Source: Nitrososphaerota archaeon
GTDB lineage: Archaea; Thermoproteota; Nitrososphaeria; Nitrososphaerales; Gagatemarchaeaceae
NCBI GenBank assembly: GCA_028867035.1
Contig: JAGWHB010000008.1
Span: 1-53,492, forward strand
Direction of reading: 5' to 3'
DNA length: 53,492 nucleotides
Positions within the stretch are counted from its first letter, which is position 1; each line of letters begins with the position of its first letter. A program made the translations under genes and the position numbers. This document shows positions 23,471-32,389 of the stretch, one piece after another. A model generated the notes under the pieces. That model saw only the letters and a program-made list of their open reading frames with translations. It made no database searches and had not been told where the DNA came from.

Positions 23471-23507
23471 GCCCGCCCCTCCGCTCCTTTAAGGTTAGCA
23501 GAATGTA

Positions 23508-24206
23508 TCAGAGTCTCAGGGGCCCTTCCCTGAATAAACGCACGAGGTAGTCCGCCGCGGCGCTTGCCCACTTCAGAAGGTATCTCCTCCCGACCAGCAC
23601 CCCCGCCGGAGCTATGGCCGCCCCCAGCAGGACCCCTCCCAGGACGTCCGTGGGGTAGTGCTCGAAAGTGTAGACCCGAGAGACGCAGACCACCGCCGCC
23701 TCGAGGGCGAGGAGGCCCGCGACCCACTTCCTCCTGAATGTGATGAGGGAATAGATGGCACCTATGGACACGATCAGAGCGTGGCCGGAGGGGAAGGAGA
23801 AGTCCGTGTCGAAGGGGATTCGCATGACGGGGGGATTGAACTGAGAGCTTTGCAAGTGGGCGAGGTATACCCAGGGCCTGGCCCTGGCCACCAAATCCTT
23901 GGCCACCTCCCCTGCTATGACCCCGACGACGAAGACTCCGCAGAGCCCCAGTGCCAGCATCTTCGTCTGCCTGTCGCCGAAAAGGAACATCAGCGCGACC
24001 AGGCTTATCCAGAAGTATTCTCTGCCGTAGAGCGACGCCCCCACTAGGACTGAGTTCAGGGTGTCGCCGAGCGAGAGATTGTTGAACCAGAGCGCCGCCT
24101 GGAGATCGAGGCTCTGAAGCTGCGGCAGCATCCTGACCGCCGCCGCGATGGCGACGAAAATCAGGAAGGAGATCGCGGAAAGGAAGGCGAGGGCCCTGTC
24201 CTTCAC
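23508..24206 (-). CDS. PAP2-family membrane phosphatase
   Basis: The 232-residue multi-pass membrane protein carries the three phosphatase motifs of the PAP2 superfamily: KDLVARARP, FPSGH and SRVYTFEHYPTD, including the catalytic His residues. Members remove phosphate from lipid phosphates such as isoprenyl diphosphates or phosphatidate at the outer membrane face. GTG 24206 lies about 23 bases from a minus-strand TATA-like GATATAGG. The lipid substrate cannot be told; recycling of a polyprenyl carrier is a reasonable guess. Confidence 0.92.
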   Translation of the reverse strand: MKDRALAFLSAISFLIFVAIAAAVRMLPQLQSLDLQAALWFNNLSLGDTLNSVLVGASLYGREYFWISLVALMFLFGDRQTKMLALGLCGVFVVGVIAGEVAKDLVARARPWVYLAHLQSSQFNPPVMRIPFDTDFSFPSGHALIVSIGAIYSLITFRRKWVAGLLALEAAVVCVSRVYTFEHYPTDVLGGVLLGAAIAPAGVLVGRRYLLKWASAAADYLVRLFREGPLRL

Positions 24207-24410
24207 CTGGAGGGAGGCTGCGGATGTCCTATATCTCTCTACCGAAACGGCCCGTTAAGACAAGGCACTCGGCGAGCGTCTTTCCAAGACCGCTTATCTT
24301 AACACCGCAATTAATCCCCGTCCCGCTTCCGGGGGCGCCCGCCTGCAAAATGACGGAGACAAGTGCGCAACGCATATAATCGATGGACCACGGCGCAGCC
24401 TCAGGCGCCA

Positions 24411-25631
24411 ATGCCAATCAAGATGTTGACGCTGGAGGACCTGGACCTGGATGGTGAGAGGGTTTTCCTGCGCGTCGACGTCAACACCCCGGTCCATCCC
24501 GAGACCGGCAAGCTGATGGAGCATACGAGGCTGGAGGAGGCTGCGATGACGATCCGGGACCTGCCGAAGTCGAAGGTCGTCGTCGCTTCGCACCAGGGGA
24601 GGGTGGGGAGGTCGGACTACACGAGCCTGGAGGCGCACTCGAAAGCACTCGAGGAGATCATCGGCAAGAAGGTGGCCTTCGTCCCCGATGTTTTCGGGCC
24701 GGAGGCCCTGTCAGAGATCGACTCGCTCCCCGACGGAGGGGTCCTCGTCCTCGACAACCTGAGGTTCACCGCCGAGGAGAACCAGGAGTACAAGCCCGCT
24801 GACGCGGAGAAGACGTTCCTTGTGAGGAGGATAAAGGACCACGTCGACGCCTGCGTGCTGGACGCGTTCTCCACCGCCCACCGCTCGTCCCCCAGCATCG
24901 TGGGTTTCGCCGGGCTGGTCCCCACCTGTGCAGGAAGGACCGTGGGGAGGGAGCTGAGGATGCTCGACCGGATATTCTCCGTAGAAAAGGGGCCCTACGT
25001 CACAGTACTCGGAGGCGCGAAGGTCAACGACAGGCTCGAAGCCATCGACGCACTGATAGCCAACAACAGGGCGGACAAGGTGCTGTTGTGCGGGGTGGTG
25101 GGGCTCGTATTTCTGAAGGCCGCGGGGAAGCTGAAGGGGGAGATAGGGATCGAAGGGGAGCAGAAGTACGTCTTGAAGGCGCGTCAGCTGATGGACGACG
25201 ACCCAGAGAGGTTCGCTCTCCCTGTCGACGTGGCCATGCGTGCGAACGGGGAGCGGAAGGAGGTCGAGCCCGGCATGCTGACGGCGCAGGCGCAGGTCCT
25301 CGACATCGGGACGAAGACCATAGAGCGCTACGGGAGGTTCATCAAAGGGGCAGGGACGGTGTTCATGAGCGGCCCCCCGGGCGCCTTCGAATGGGAGGAG
25401 TTCAGCGTCGGGACCCAGGGGCTCCTCGTCGCCATGGCGTCCTCCCTCGGGACCACGATAATCAGCGGCGGGCACCTCTCCACCGCCCTTCGGAAATACG
25501 GCATCCACGACCAGATAGACCACATCAGCACCGCCGGTGGGGCGCTGGTCCAATACCTGGCGGGGAAGCGGCTCCCCCTCATCGACGCGCTGGAGAGGGC
25601 CGCGGACAAATGGGGCAGAAAGCCATCGTGA
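24411..25631 (+). CDS. pgk: Phosphoglycerate kinase
   Basis: The 406-residue enzyme transfers phosphate between 1,3-bisphosphoglycerate and ADP in glycolysis and gluconeogenesis. Visible signatures are FLRVDVNTPVHPETGKL with the substrate-binding Arg, the SHQGRVG segment, VLDNLRF, the hinge ALGGAKV-like VTVLGGAKVNDRLEAID, and SGPPGAFEWEEFSVG near the C terminus with GGHLSTALRKYG after it. ATG 24411 was chosen because a TATA-like CATATAATC at 24370-24378 predicts a transcription start near 24400. It is followed directly by gap on the same strand, so the two form a glycolytic pair. Confidence 0.96.
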   Translation: MPIKMLTLEDLDLDGERVFLRVDVNTPVHPETGKLMEHTRLEEAAMTIRDLPKSKVVVASHQGRVGRSDYTSLEAHSKALEEIIGKKVAFVPDVFGPEALSEIDSLPDGGVLVLDNLRFTAEENQEYKPADAEKTFLVRRIKDHVDACVLDAFSTAHRSSPSIVGFAGLVPTCAGRTVGRELRMLDRIFSVEKGPYVTVLGGAKVNDRLEAIDALIANNRADKVLLCGVVGLVFLKAAGKLKGEIGIEGEQKYVLKARQLMDDDPERFALPVDVAMRANGERKEVEPGMLTAQAQVLDIGTKTIERYGRFIKGAGTVFMSGPPGAFEWEEFSVGTQGLLVAMASSLGTTIISGGHLSTALRKYGIHDQIDHISTAGGALVQYLAGKRLPLIDALERAADKWGRKPS

Positions 25632-25668
25632 ACCTCTTAAACCGGGGAGATCCGCGGCCGTGACGGAC

Positions 25669-26688
25669 ATGATCAAGGTGGGGGTCAACGGCTACGGGAC
25701 AATAGGGAGGAGGGTAGCGGACGCTGTGCGTAAGCAGAAGGACATGGAGTTGGTCGGAGTGACAGCGGCCCACCCGCACTATAAGTACAAGCTCGCGGGT
25801 CAGAAGGGAATACCTCTCTACGCTCTCGACATGAAGAGCTTGGAGGCTTTCAACAAGGACGGCTACAACCTGAAGGGGACGCTCAACGACCTTCTGCAGC
25901 GCATCGACGTCGTCGTGGACGCGGGTCCGGACGACACCGGGCCGGCCAACCTGAAGGCATACAGCCTGGCGGGGAGGAAGGCAGTCTTCAACGGAGGGGC
26001 CGGGGACGAAATGGCTGTCCCTTCCTTCGTAGCCCAGTGCAACTTCGAAGGGGCCCAGGGAAAGGACGCCGTGAAGGTAGTCTCGTGCAACACCACCGGC
26101 CTGTGCAGGACAATAGACGCGGTAGACGGTGCGATAGGAGTGTCGAAGGCAAGGGCCGTGCTGGCTCGGAGGGCGACTGACCCTGACGACGTGAAGAAGG
26201 GCCCAATCGACGCCGTCGTGCTCGACCCGACCACCCTCCCATCCCACCACGGGCCTGACGTGCAGACTGTCCTCCCGACGATCAAGGTCGTCACCATGGC
26301 CTTCAAGGTCCCCACCACCCACATGCACCTTCACAGCCTCATCCTCAGCCTGAAGAAGCAGGCGTCGAAGGAGGAGGTCGTCAGGGCGCTCCAGGCCGCA
26401 CCTAGGATCACACTGGTCGACGGTAAGTCAGGGTTCAAATCGACTGCAAACATCATGGACTGGGCGAGGGAGACGGGGAGGGACAGGAACGACGTCTACG
26501 AGGCCACAGTGTGGAGGGACTCGGTCACCATAGTCGACGACGAGGCGTACATGTTCCTTGCCGTCCACCAGGAGGCCATCGTGGTCCCAGAGGACATTGA
26601 CGCAATCAGGGCGCTGGCGGGCGGTTACACAAGGGAGGAGTCGATGAAGATGACAGACGAGTCCCTTGGCATAGCCCACAGGGCCTAG
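25669..26688 (+). CDS. gap: Archaeal-type glyceraldehyde-3-phosphate dehydrogenase
   Basis: The 339-residue enzyme oxidises glyceraldehyde-3-phosphate to 1,3-bisphosphoglycerate. It starts IKVGVNGYGTIGRRVADAV (dinucleotide-binding fold) and has the catalytic Cys in VVSCNTTGLCR. The archaeal (phosphorylating, type II) pattern is shown by HHGPDVQTVLP and TTHMHLHSL. GTG 25660, three codons upstream, is the alternative start; a TATA-like TCTTAAAC at about 25634-25641 fits either. Its last bases overlap the stop of the convergent glyA gene. Confidence 0.95.
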   Translation: MIKVGVNGYGTIGRRVADAVRKQKDMELVGVTAAHPHYKYKLAGQKGIPLYALDMKSLEAFNKDGYNLKGTLNDLLQRIDVVVDAGPDDTGPANLKAYSLAGRKAVFNGGAGDEMAVPSFVAQCNFEGAQGKDAVKVVSCNTTGLCRTIDAVDGAIGVSKARAVLARRATDPDDVKKGPIDAVVLDPTTLPSHHGPDVQTVLPTIKVVTMAFKVPTTHMHLHSLILSLKKQASKEEVVRALQAAPRITLVDGKSGFKSTANIMDWARETGRDRNDVYEATVWRDSVTIVDDEAYMFLAVHQEAIVVPEDIDAIRALAGGYTREESMKMTDESLGIAHRA

Positions 26689-27881
26689 TCGAAGGGCTTC
26701 GGGAAGGACGTCAGCACGAACCTCGGCTGCTGGAACTGCTTCACCAATGTCTTCACCTTCTTCTGGACGAAGTCAGGCGCCTTCTTCCCGAGGACTATCA
26801 TAGCCACCAGCTCGGCCACGCTCTCCATCTCCGCCGGACCGTAGCCCATCCGCGTGAGCTCCGAAGTCCCCAGCCTGCCCCCGTCGTCGGTTATGATGTT
26901 GGCCTGCTCCAGGCGCAGGGCCAGGAACTTCAGCCTGGCTGGCTCGTAGTCGAGGAGGACCTGGTGTGACTTGCTGTAACCGTAGGCGGCGCCCCTGAGC
27001 TTGACCCCCTCTGATGCAAGGGCATTCGCAAGGGCCTGCGAGTTCTTCACGACGGCCTGGGCGTAGGGCTTCCCGTACTGCAGCATCTCGATCAGAGAGA
27101 CGGCGAGGGCGGCGACCCTGTCGAGGTGGATGTTGTCCACGATGCCCGGGTGTATCTTCCCGGAAACCTTGGAGAAGGCCTCCTCGTCGTTCGAGAGTAT
27201 TATGCCTCCCTGCGGGCCGGGGAGGCTCTTGTGGGTCGAGCCGATCATGAGCGAGCACCCCTCCCGCAGGGGGTCCTGGAACGCCCCGCCGGCGATGAGC
27301 CCCATCACGTGGGACGCGTCATATACGCACACCCCTTCGGCCTGAGCCGAGAGCTGCTTCGCCGGGTGCGGGAACGGGATGAAGCTCGAGCCGAAGAAGA
27401 CGACCTTGGGGTCCTTCATCAGGTGCGAGGACCCCTTAGCATCTATGTTCACCGCGTCGTCGTTATATCTGAAATAGAGGTTCTCGAGGCCGAGTATCCT
27501 CCCCAGCCCAAGGTGGGTTATGCCGGGGTATCCGCCGTTGTCCGGGTTGACAGAGAGTATCTTGTCACCCTGCTTCGTCAACGAGAGGAGGACAGCCATG
27601 TCCGCCGTGTGCCCGGACAGGGGGCGTACGTCGGCGTATCGCGCCCCGAACACCTTGCGGGCCAGCTCCTCGGTCAGGGCCTGGAGTTCGTCCGCGAACT
27701 TCGTACCTCTGTAGAACTTGTCCGGGGCGTTGTACCTCCCGCCGAGGTCGGAGAGGAACATGGATTTCATCTGCTGGCTCCCGCGGTTCTCCGAGGGAAT
27801 CATGTTCAGGCATTCCTTCGTCCTCCAGTCCTGGTGCTGCCTCAGCGTCCTGTCGAGCCTTTCGACATAACCCGATGACAA
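26685..27881 (-). CDS. glyA: Serine hydroxymethyltransferase
   Basis: The 398-residue PLP enzyme interconverts serine and glycine with a C1 carrier, probably a tetrahydropterin in archaea. Hallmarks are NMIPSENRGS near residue 25, YNAPDKFYRGTKFADELQ, a VRPLSGHTADMAV stretch, VYDASHVMGLIAGG, and the PLP-binding Lys in STHKSLPGPQGG. TTG 27881 is the start. The length of about 400 is typical of the archaeal form. Its stop overlaps the stop of gap on the other strand. Confidence 0.95.
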   Translation of the reverse strand: MSSGYVERLDRTLRQHQDWRTKECLNMIPSENRGSQQMKSMFLSDLGGRYNAPDKFYRGTKFADELQALTEELARKVFGARYADVRPLSGHTADMAVLLSLTKQGDKILSVNPDNGGYPGITHLGLGRILGLENLYFRYNDDAVNIDAKGSSHLMKDPKVVFFGSSFIPFPHPAKQLSAQAEGVCVYDASHVMGLIAGGAFQDPLREGCSLMIGSTHKSLPGPQGGIILSNDEEAFSKVSGKIHPGIVDNIHLDRVAALAVSLIEMLQYGKPYAQAVVKNSQALANALASEGVKLRGAAYGYSKSHQVLLDYEPARLKFLALRLEQANIITDDGGRLGTSELTRMGYGPAEMESVAELVAMIVLGKKAPDFVQKKVKTLVKQFQQPRFVLTSFPKPFD

Positions 27882-28013
27882 CGCTATCGTCCTCCGACCG
27901 ATCGAAGCGGCCTTCCGGCACGAGCAATTCTAGATGAAACGAAGAACTTGTCCTGGGTCAAACTTCTCGCGCCGCTTTGGAGGTCGTATTATGTGTTAAG
28001 CGGTCGAGCATGC

Positions 28014-29687
28014 TCATCCGTACCTGTACCTGACACCGTGCCCTTCGATTTCGTGGCCGAACTTCACCAGCTCGGGGGGGCCTATGGCCCCGCATGTCCC
28101 GCAGGCGACGCATGCGACATGGTCGAAGCGCAGCTGGGCGTCCCCTATGTCGTCGAGGGTCTCGCGCATCGCCTTCCCCCTGCTGCCGCCCACCCGGGAG
28201 AGGTTGTGCTCGTAGAGGTCCTTGAAGGAAGCGAAGACGCCCTTCGGGGTGAATATGGTGTAGCAGTTCGTCGGGCAGGCCGGGACCCATGGCTTCGTGA
28301 GCGAACCGGAGGCCGTGGCGGCGTCGACCTTGATGTGGGAGTAGTCCTCGTCCTCGTCGTAGGCGAGCAGCCCCGTCCCCTCCTGCACCCTCGCGGTGGA
28401 GTCTCTGAGGGGGGACGGCTCAGGCCTGGGCTCGAAGCTGTAGACGCTCGACAGGACCCTCGTGGAGAAGAGCAGCTTCGGAAGCGCGTGGTAGGTAAAG
28501 GAGCTCTCCGACACGAAGCTGTCCCGCCCCGACCTGTTCGTGTCTTCGTAGATGGGGGTCAGCAGGTCCCTGTACCTCGAAAGGTTCCTCCCCCTGAAGG
28601 AGCCGGACGCGCTCGCGTGCAGGTAGGTCGAGGCGGCCATCATCCCTGAGGTGACCGCCCGGCGCATGCCGTCGATCATCGGCCCGATCTTGACGAAGGC
28701 GCCGAGGGCGTCCCCGGCCGCCAGGAAGCCGTCCGCGTAGGGGCGCTTCAGTATCGCCTTGTACCCCTTGGGTATGTTGTGGGCTGAATATTCGACCGCC
28801 TGTGCCCCGTCGAGGAGCTCAGCCACCATGGGGTGCTCTTCGAACTCGTCGAGGACGTCGAGGAGCTTCCCGACCTGGTCGAAGCGCTCAGTCGTCGTCC
28901 TGATGAGGGAGTCGAGGGAGACGACTAGCCCGACAGAGAGTGTGTCCTTGTTCGTGTAGACGAAGGCCCCTCCGCCTATCTGGTGCATGAAGTCGCCGAG
29001 GAAGAAGACGGCCCTCCCTTCTCCGGGCTGCACCCTGAACCTCTTGTCGATGAGCGAAGGGTCGAGCTTGTAGACCCGCTTTATCCCGTGGTAAAGCTGG
29101 CGCGGGGTCAGCCTGCCCCTCAGCCCGGCCTCCTCGACCAGGTTGGAGGTGACGCCGGACGCATCGATGACCAGCTTGGCCCTCAGCTCCTCCTTGGGGG
29201 TCCTCACCCCCACGACGGCCCCCCCTTCCATGATCAGCCCCTCGGCGGTCGTGTCGGTCGAGAGCATGGCCCCGGACTCCACGGCGAGGTCCGCGAACCA
29301 CCTGTCGAAGGGGCGGCGGAGGACGGTGTAGTCGTGCCCAGTGTCGAAGGACAGCGGGAACAGGCCGATCCTCGCAGGGAAGGAAGTCTTCGAGAGCCTG
29401 TAGTACCTGCTCCTCCCCCTTCGGTAGTCCGGGGCGTCGAGGACCACTACTTCGTGGGAGATCACGCGCCTCTCGAGGGGGGCCAGGCCCTCGAAGTCAG
29501 GGACGAGTCCGATGAGCCCCCACTCCCCGGGGAAGTCTCCGTAGACCACGCCCCCCGTCATGTTCCTTTCTCCCGGGACCCTCGCCTTCTCGAGCATGAC
29601 GACGTCTACCCCCTTCCGCGCGAGGGAGAGCGCCGCGGCCGAGCCAGCGGGACCGGCGCCGACTATGATGACGTCGAAGTCAGGCGT
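28014..29687 (-). CDS. FixC-FixX fusion: ETF-quinone oxidoreductase with C-terminal ferredoxin
   Basis: The protein (about 557 residues) has an N-terminal FAD fold, FDVIIVGAGPAGSAAALSLA, then the FixC body with LEKARVPGERNMTGG. A fused ferredoxin-like tail carries CPTNCY and CVACGTCG. It would pass electrons from the ETF encoded upstream to a membrane quinone. The FAD fold extends upstream of the first ATG (29597), and between a TAG stop and that fold there is no ATG, GTG or TTG. The best candidate start is ACG 29685-29687, 8 bases after a GGAGG element (29696-29700) and overlapping the etfA stop. The sequence otherwise looks intact. Confidence 0.85.
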   Translation of the reverse strand, partial: TPDFDVIIVGAGPAGSAAALSLARKGVDVVMLEKARVPGERNMTGGVVYGDFPGEWGLIGLVPDFEGLAPLERRVISHEVVVLDAPDYRRGRSRYYRLSKTSFPARIGLFPLSFDTGHDYTVLRRPFDRWFADLAVESGAMLSTDTTAEGLIMEGGAVVGVRTPKEELRAKLVIDASGVTSNLVEEAGLRGRLTPRQLYHGIKRVYKLDPSLIDKRFRVQPGEGRAVFFLGDFMHQIGGGAFVYTNKDTLSVGLVVSLDSLIRTTTERFDQVGKLLDVLDEFEEHPMVAELLDGAQAVEYSAHNIPKGYKAILKRPYADGFLAAGDALGAFVKIGPMIDGMRRAVTSGMMAASTYLHASASGSFRGRNLSRYRDLLTPIYEDTNRSGRDSFVSESSFTYHALPKLLFSTRVLSSVYSFEPRPEPSPLRDSTARVQEGTGLLAYDEDEDYSHIKVDAATASGSLTKPWVPACPTNCYTIFTPKGVFASFKDLYEHNLSRVGGSRGKAMRETLDDIGDAQLRFDHVACVACGTCGAIGPPELVKFGHEIEGHGVRYRYG

Positions 29688-30762
29688 CGCCGCCGCCTCC
29701 TATGGCAGTGATCAGCTTGGGGAGCTCCTCGTAGAGGTCCCCCACGATCGGGTAGTGGGCTATCTTGAATATCGGCGCCTCCGGGTCCGTGTTTATGGCG
29801 ACTATCTTCGCCGAGCCGGACATGCCGACCCTGTGCTGGAGCGCCCCGCTTATCCCGATGGCGAAGTAGACCTTCGGCTTGACAGTCGTCCCCGTCTGGC
29901 CGACCTGGTTCGACCTGCCGATGAGCCCTTCGAGCTCCTTTACCTCGGCGTACACGAGGGCGCGGCTGGCCCCTATCTCCGCCTTCAGGTGGTACTTCCT
30001 CTCCACCGTCTCCTTCAGCTCTTCGGCGTACCTGTAGGCCTCGGCCGGGTCCCTGGCGCGGCCGGAGGCGTCCTTGAGCACCCCCATGCCCAGGCTTATC
30101 ACTACGTCGGCTCCCGCGAGGTCCGGGACGGCCGGTGGGAGCTCCCTGACCTCGGTGACCCTGGCCGGATAGTTGCGCGGCTCGAACTCTATCTTCTCGA
30201 CATTCCCCTTCCTCTTCGGGTCCGGCTCGAGGGGGACGAAGTTCCCTGGCCTGACCGTGGCCATCTGGGGCCTGTGTTTGGGGGTGTAGATCCTGGCCAG
30301 CCTGGTCCCAAAGTCCGGCCTCACCTGTATCAGGAGGTCTTTGAACTGGCCGAGGGCCGGGTTGTTGTAGTCCTCGACGGCCAGCTGCACGTTGTCAGTG
30401 GCGAGCCCTGTCGGCACCCGGAAAGCGACCCGGGCAGCGATGTCCTTCCCGATCTCGTTGGCGGTGAAGAGGAACACGTAGGGCTTCCTCTCGCTCACAA
30501 GGGAGTAGATGGCGTCGGCGTAGGCCAGGTTGAAGTAGACCTGCAGCGCCGGGGAGTCGACGAGGAGGACCGAGTCCGCGCCGTATTCGACCGCCTTCTT
30601 CGCAAGCTCCTGCACCCCGCTCCCGATCAGCACGCCCACCAACTTCTGCTGCAGCTTGTCCGCGACCCCGCGCCCCGCCGATATCAGCTCGAGGGAGTCC
30701 TTGGTCAGGTCCCCCTTGCTGTGCTGGAGGTAGACCCAGACCCCCGTGGACTGCTCGCTCAA
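29680..30762 (-). CDS. etfA: Electron transfer flavoprotein alpha subunit (FixB)
   Basis: The 360-residue subunit binds FAD. The C-terminal signature is clear: NQVGQTGTTVKPKVYFAIG, then GISGALQHRVGMSGS and IVAINTDPEAPIFKIAHYP. TTG 30762 overlaps the etfB stop as TTGA, showing coupled translation. Its own stop TGA (29680-29682) lies inside the start region of the fixCX gene. With EtfB it shuttles electrons from flavin dehydrogenases, or splits them in a bifurcating complex, to FixCX. The GC-rich third positions match neighbouring core genes. Confidence 0.95.
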   Translation of the reverse strand: MSEQSTGVWVYLQHSKGDLTKDSLELISAGRGVADKLQQKLVGVLIGSGVQELAKKAVEYGADSVLLVDSPALQVYFNLAYADAIYSLVSERKPYVFLFTANEIGKDIAARVAFRVPTGLATDNVQLAVEDYNNPALGQFKDLLIQVRPDFGTRLARIYTPKHRPQMATVRPGNFVPLEPDPKRKGNVEKIEFEPRNYPARVTEVRELPPAVPDLAGADVVISLGMGVLKDASGRARDPAEAYRYAEELKETVERKYHLKAEIGASRALVYAEVKELEGLIGRSNQVGQTGTTVKPKVYFAIGISGALQHRVGMSGSAKIVAINTDPEAPIFKIAHYPIVGDLYEELPKLITAIGGGGDA

Positions 30763-31937
30763 GGGAAGAGCTCCCCGGCCAGCATCTCGAAGCCGAAGAC
30801 CCCTATCGCCCCGTCCGCCCTGAGCTTCGCGATGGCGCCCTCGGGAAGGCCCGTGGCCAGGTCTCCGCGGTTGAAGGGGCCGTACTTCTTGGACTCGAAC
30901 TCGAACTGGGCGACCGGCCCTACGAACACCGGGCTCTCCCCGACTGTCTTCTGCACCGGTGGCTTGCCGACGTCGATGCCCGTCCCGACGATCGTGGGGG
31001 AGCCGGCCAGGCCCAGTCTCTTCAGGTCCGCACCGAGGTCGTCGGCCGTCCACTTGGTGGCCTGTGTCGACTTCCCCCTGTAATTGTTGGCGCGCGCTTC
31101 GTGCTGGCCTGCGGCGAGGGTCTCCCTGGGCCTGTACTCCGTCGAGATTGTCATCAGCGCCGGGAGCTGCATCTCGAGCTTCTGGGACAGGTAGCCTATC
31201 ATCCTCTGGGAGGTGAGGGTGGTGGCCGTCGGATCGACGTCGAAGTCTTCCACGTAGGTGGCGTGAGGCACGACCTTCCCGAGGAGCTCGGAGACCCCCT
31301 CGGCGACCTGCGGGCCGACGCTCCCCGTCTCGCCGTCTGTCGTCTTGATGCCCGCCACGACAACGAACTTCGAGACCCTCTCTTTCTCGGACGCCAGCTC
31401 GGCGAGCGCGGTGTCCGCGGTTATTTTCCCGTCCATGAACCTCTGGACTATGCTCTCCTTCACGGAGGGGAGTTCGCTGTAGACCCTGTTGGGGAGGAGG
31501 TTGGCCGCGTAGAGCTCGGCCGCCTTGGCCCTGACGGACTCGGAATAACCGGACTTCCTGATGACCTCGGCCAGCTGGTCTATCGGCGCCCTGTGCCTTT
31601 CGACCAGCTTCTTCACCCCGAGGGCGACGGCGTAGGACGTGGCCAGGGTGTCGGAGCCCGCCATCTTCCTGTCGCTCAGCACGTACTCCTCGTCTACGCC
31701 GAGGACCTCGGCGTTGTAGAGGGGCTTCATCAGGGGGATGAGCTTCATGTCCGGGCCCATGGTCAGAGCTACCGTCTTCCCCCCGATGCGGCGCTTGAGG
31801 AAGTCGGCTGCCTCCACTGCTTTGGCGTCGTGCGGGTTCAGGACGAGTTCCATGGCCTCGCGGTTGAGCACCCCCCCGACCTGCATGACCTGGGTCGTCC
31901 TGGCAGGGACACCTTTGAGGAGGACGATTATGAGCAC
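30759..31937 (-). CDS. etfB: Electron transfer flavoprotein beta subunit with a helical insertion (FixA)
   Basis: This 392-residue protein is longer than the usual roughly 260. The family core is evident: VLLKGVPARTTQV, the VLNPHDAKAVEAADFLK region, LTMGPDMK, AGSDTLATSYAVALGVKKL, and after an insertion VVVAGIKTTDGETGSVGPQVAEG. The insertion, about residues 111-190 (31370-31607), is helical and charged. GTG 31937 is the start. The gene heads an etfB-etfA-fixCX operon, the layout of EtfABCX complexes that couple NADH or acyl-CoA oxidation to quinone and ferredoxin. Which donor is used here is not visible. Confidence 0.93.
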   Translation of the reverse strand: MLIIVLLKGVPARTTQVMQVGGVLNREAMELVLNPHDAKAVEAADFLKRRIGGKTVALTMGPDMKLIPLMKPLYNAEVLGVDEEYVLSDRKMAGSDTLATSYAVALGVKKLVERHRAPIDQLAEVIRKSGYSESVRAKAAELYAANLLPNRVYSELPSVKESIVQRFMDGKITADTALAELASEKERVSKFVVVAGIKTTDGETGSVGPQVAEGVSELLGKVVPHATYVEDFDVDPTATTLTSQRMIGYLSQKLEMQLPALMTISTEYRPRETLAAGQHEARANNYRGKSTQATKWTADDLGADLKRLGLAGSPTIVGTGIDVGKPPVQKTVGESPVFVGPVAQFEFESKKYGPFNRGDLATGLPEGAIAKLRADGAIGVFGFEMLAGELFP

Positions 31938-32062
31938 GATACGTTCGACGGCCGAGGCGGACGGTTCTTAGGCTTTCTGATGGGGTCGCCCATAATTCGA
32001 ATCCGATCTGGAGGAGGACTGAAATCTATCTCTTAAATAACGAAGCGCAGGACCATCGGGAG

Positions 32063-32371
32063 ATGGGCTCCACGGCCCTGACGATAAGGTCCGACGGCCT
32101 TGACCTGGTGTTCTTCGGCGCCCTCGGGCTGCTGCTGGGCCAGGTGCTGGGCTTCGCCAGCGGGATAATCTCTCTGATCATATCTCTCCTTTCGCTGATA
32201 GCTTTCGTATACGGCCTCTTCCTCTTCAGGACGGACTACCGCGGCAGGATGGCCGTGGCCCCGCAGCCCCCCACCCCGCCCCCGAACGTCTGCCCGACGT
32301 GCGGAGGTCCGCTGACCTTCGTGGAGCAGTACAAGCGCTGGTACTGCCAGAAGGAACAGAAGTACGTCTAG
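32063..32371 (+). CDS. Small membrane protein with C-terminal zinc ribbon
   Basis: The 102-residue protein has two hydrophobic helices (about residues 14-35 and 38-58), a Pro-rich linker and a C-terminal zinc-binding knuckle, CPTCGGPLTFVEQYKRWYC, where the second pair is only one Cys plus a nearby Gln. This membrane-helix plus zinc-ribbon layout is common in archaeal proteins of unknown function. A TATA-like TCTTAAATA at about 32029-32037 precedes ATG 32063. It is divergent from the etf operon. Confidence 0.75.
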   Translation: MGSTALTIRSDGLDLVFFGALGLLLGQVLGFASGIISLIISLLSLIAFVYGLFLFRTDYRGRMAVAPQPPTPPPNVCPTCGGPLTFVEQYKRWYCQKEQKYV

Positions 32372-32389
32372 CGGGCATCCCAGAGACGG

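Noticed and set aside
29560..31083. Long open plus-strand frame opposite etfA and the fixCX start (507 codons)
   Set aside because: The minus-strand genes carry full family motifs; the plus-strand translation has no recognisable fold and is a codon-bias artefact.
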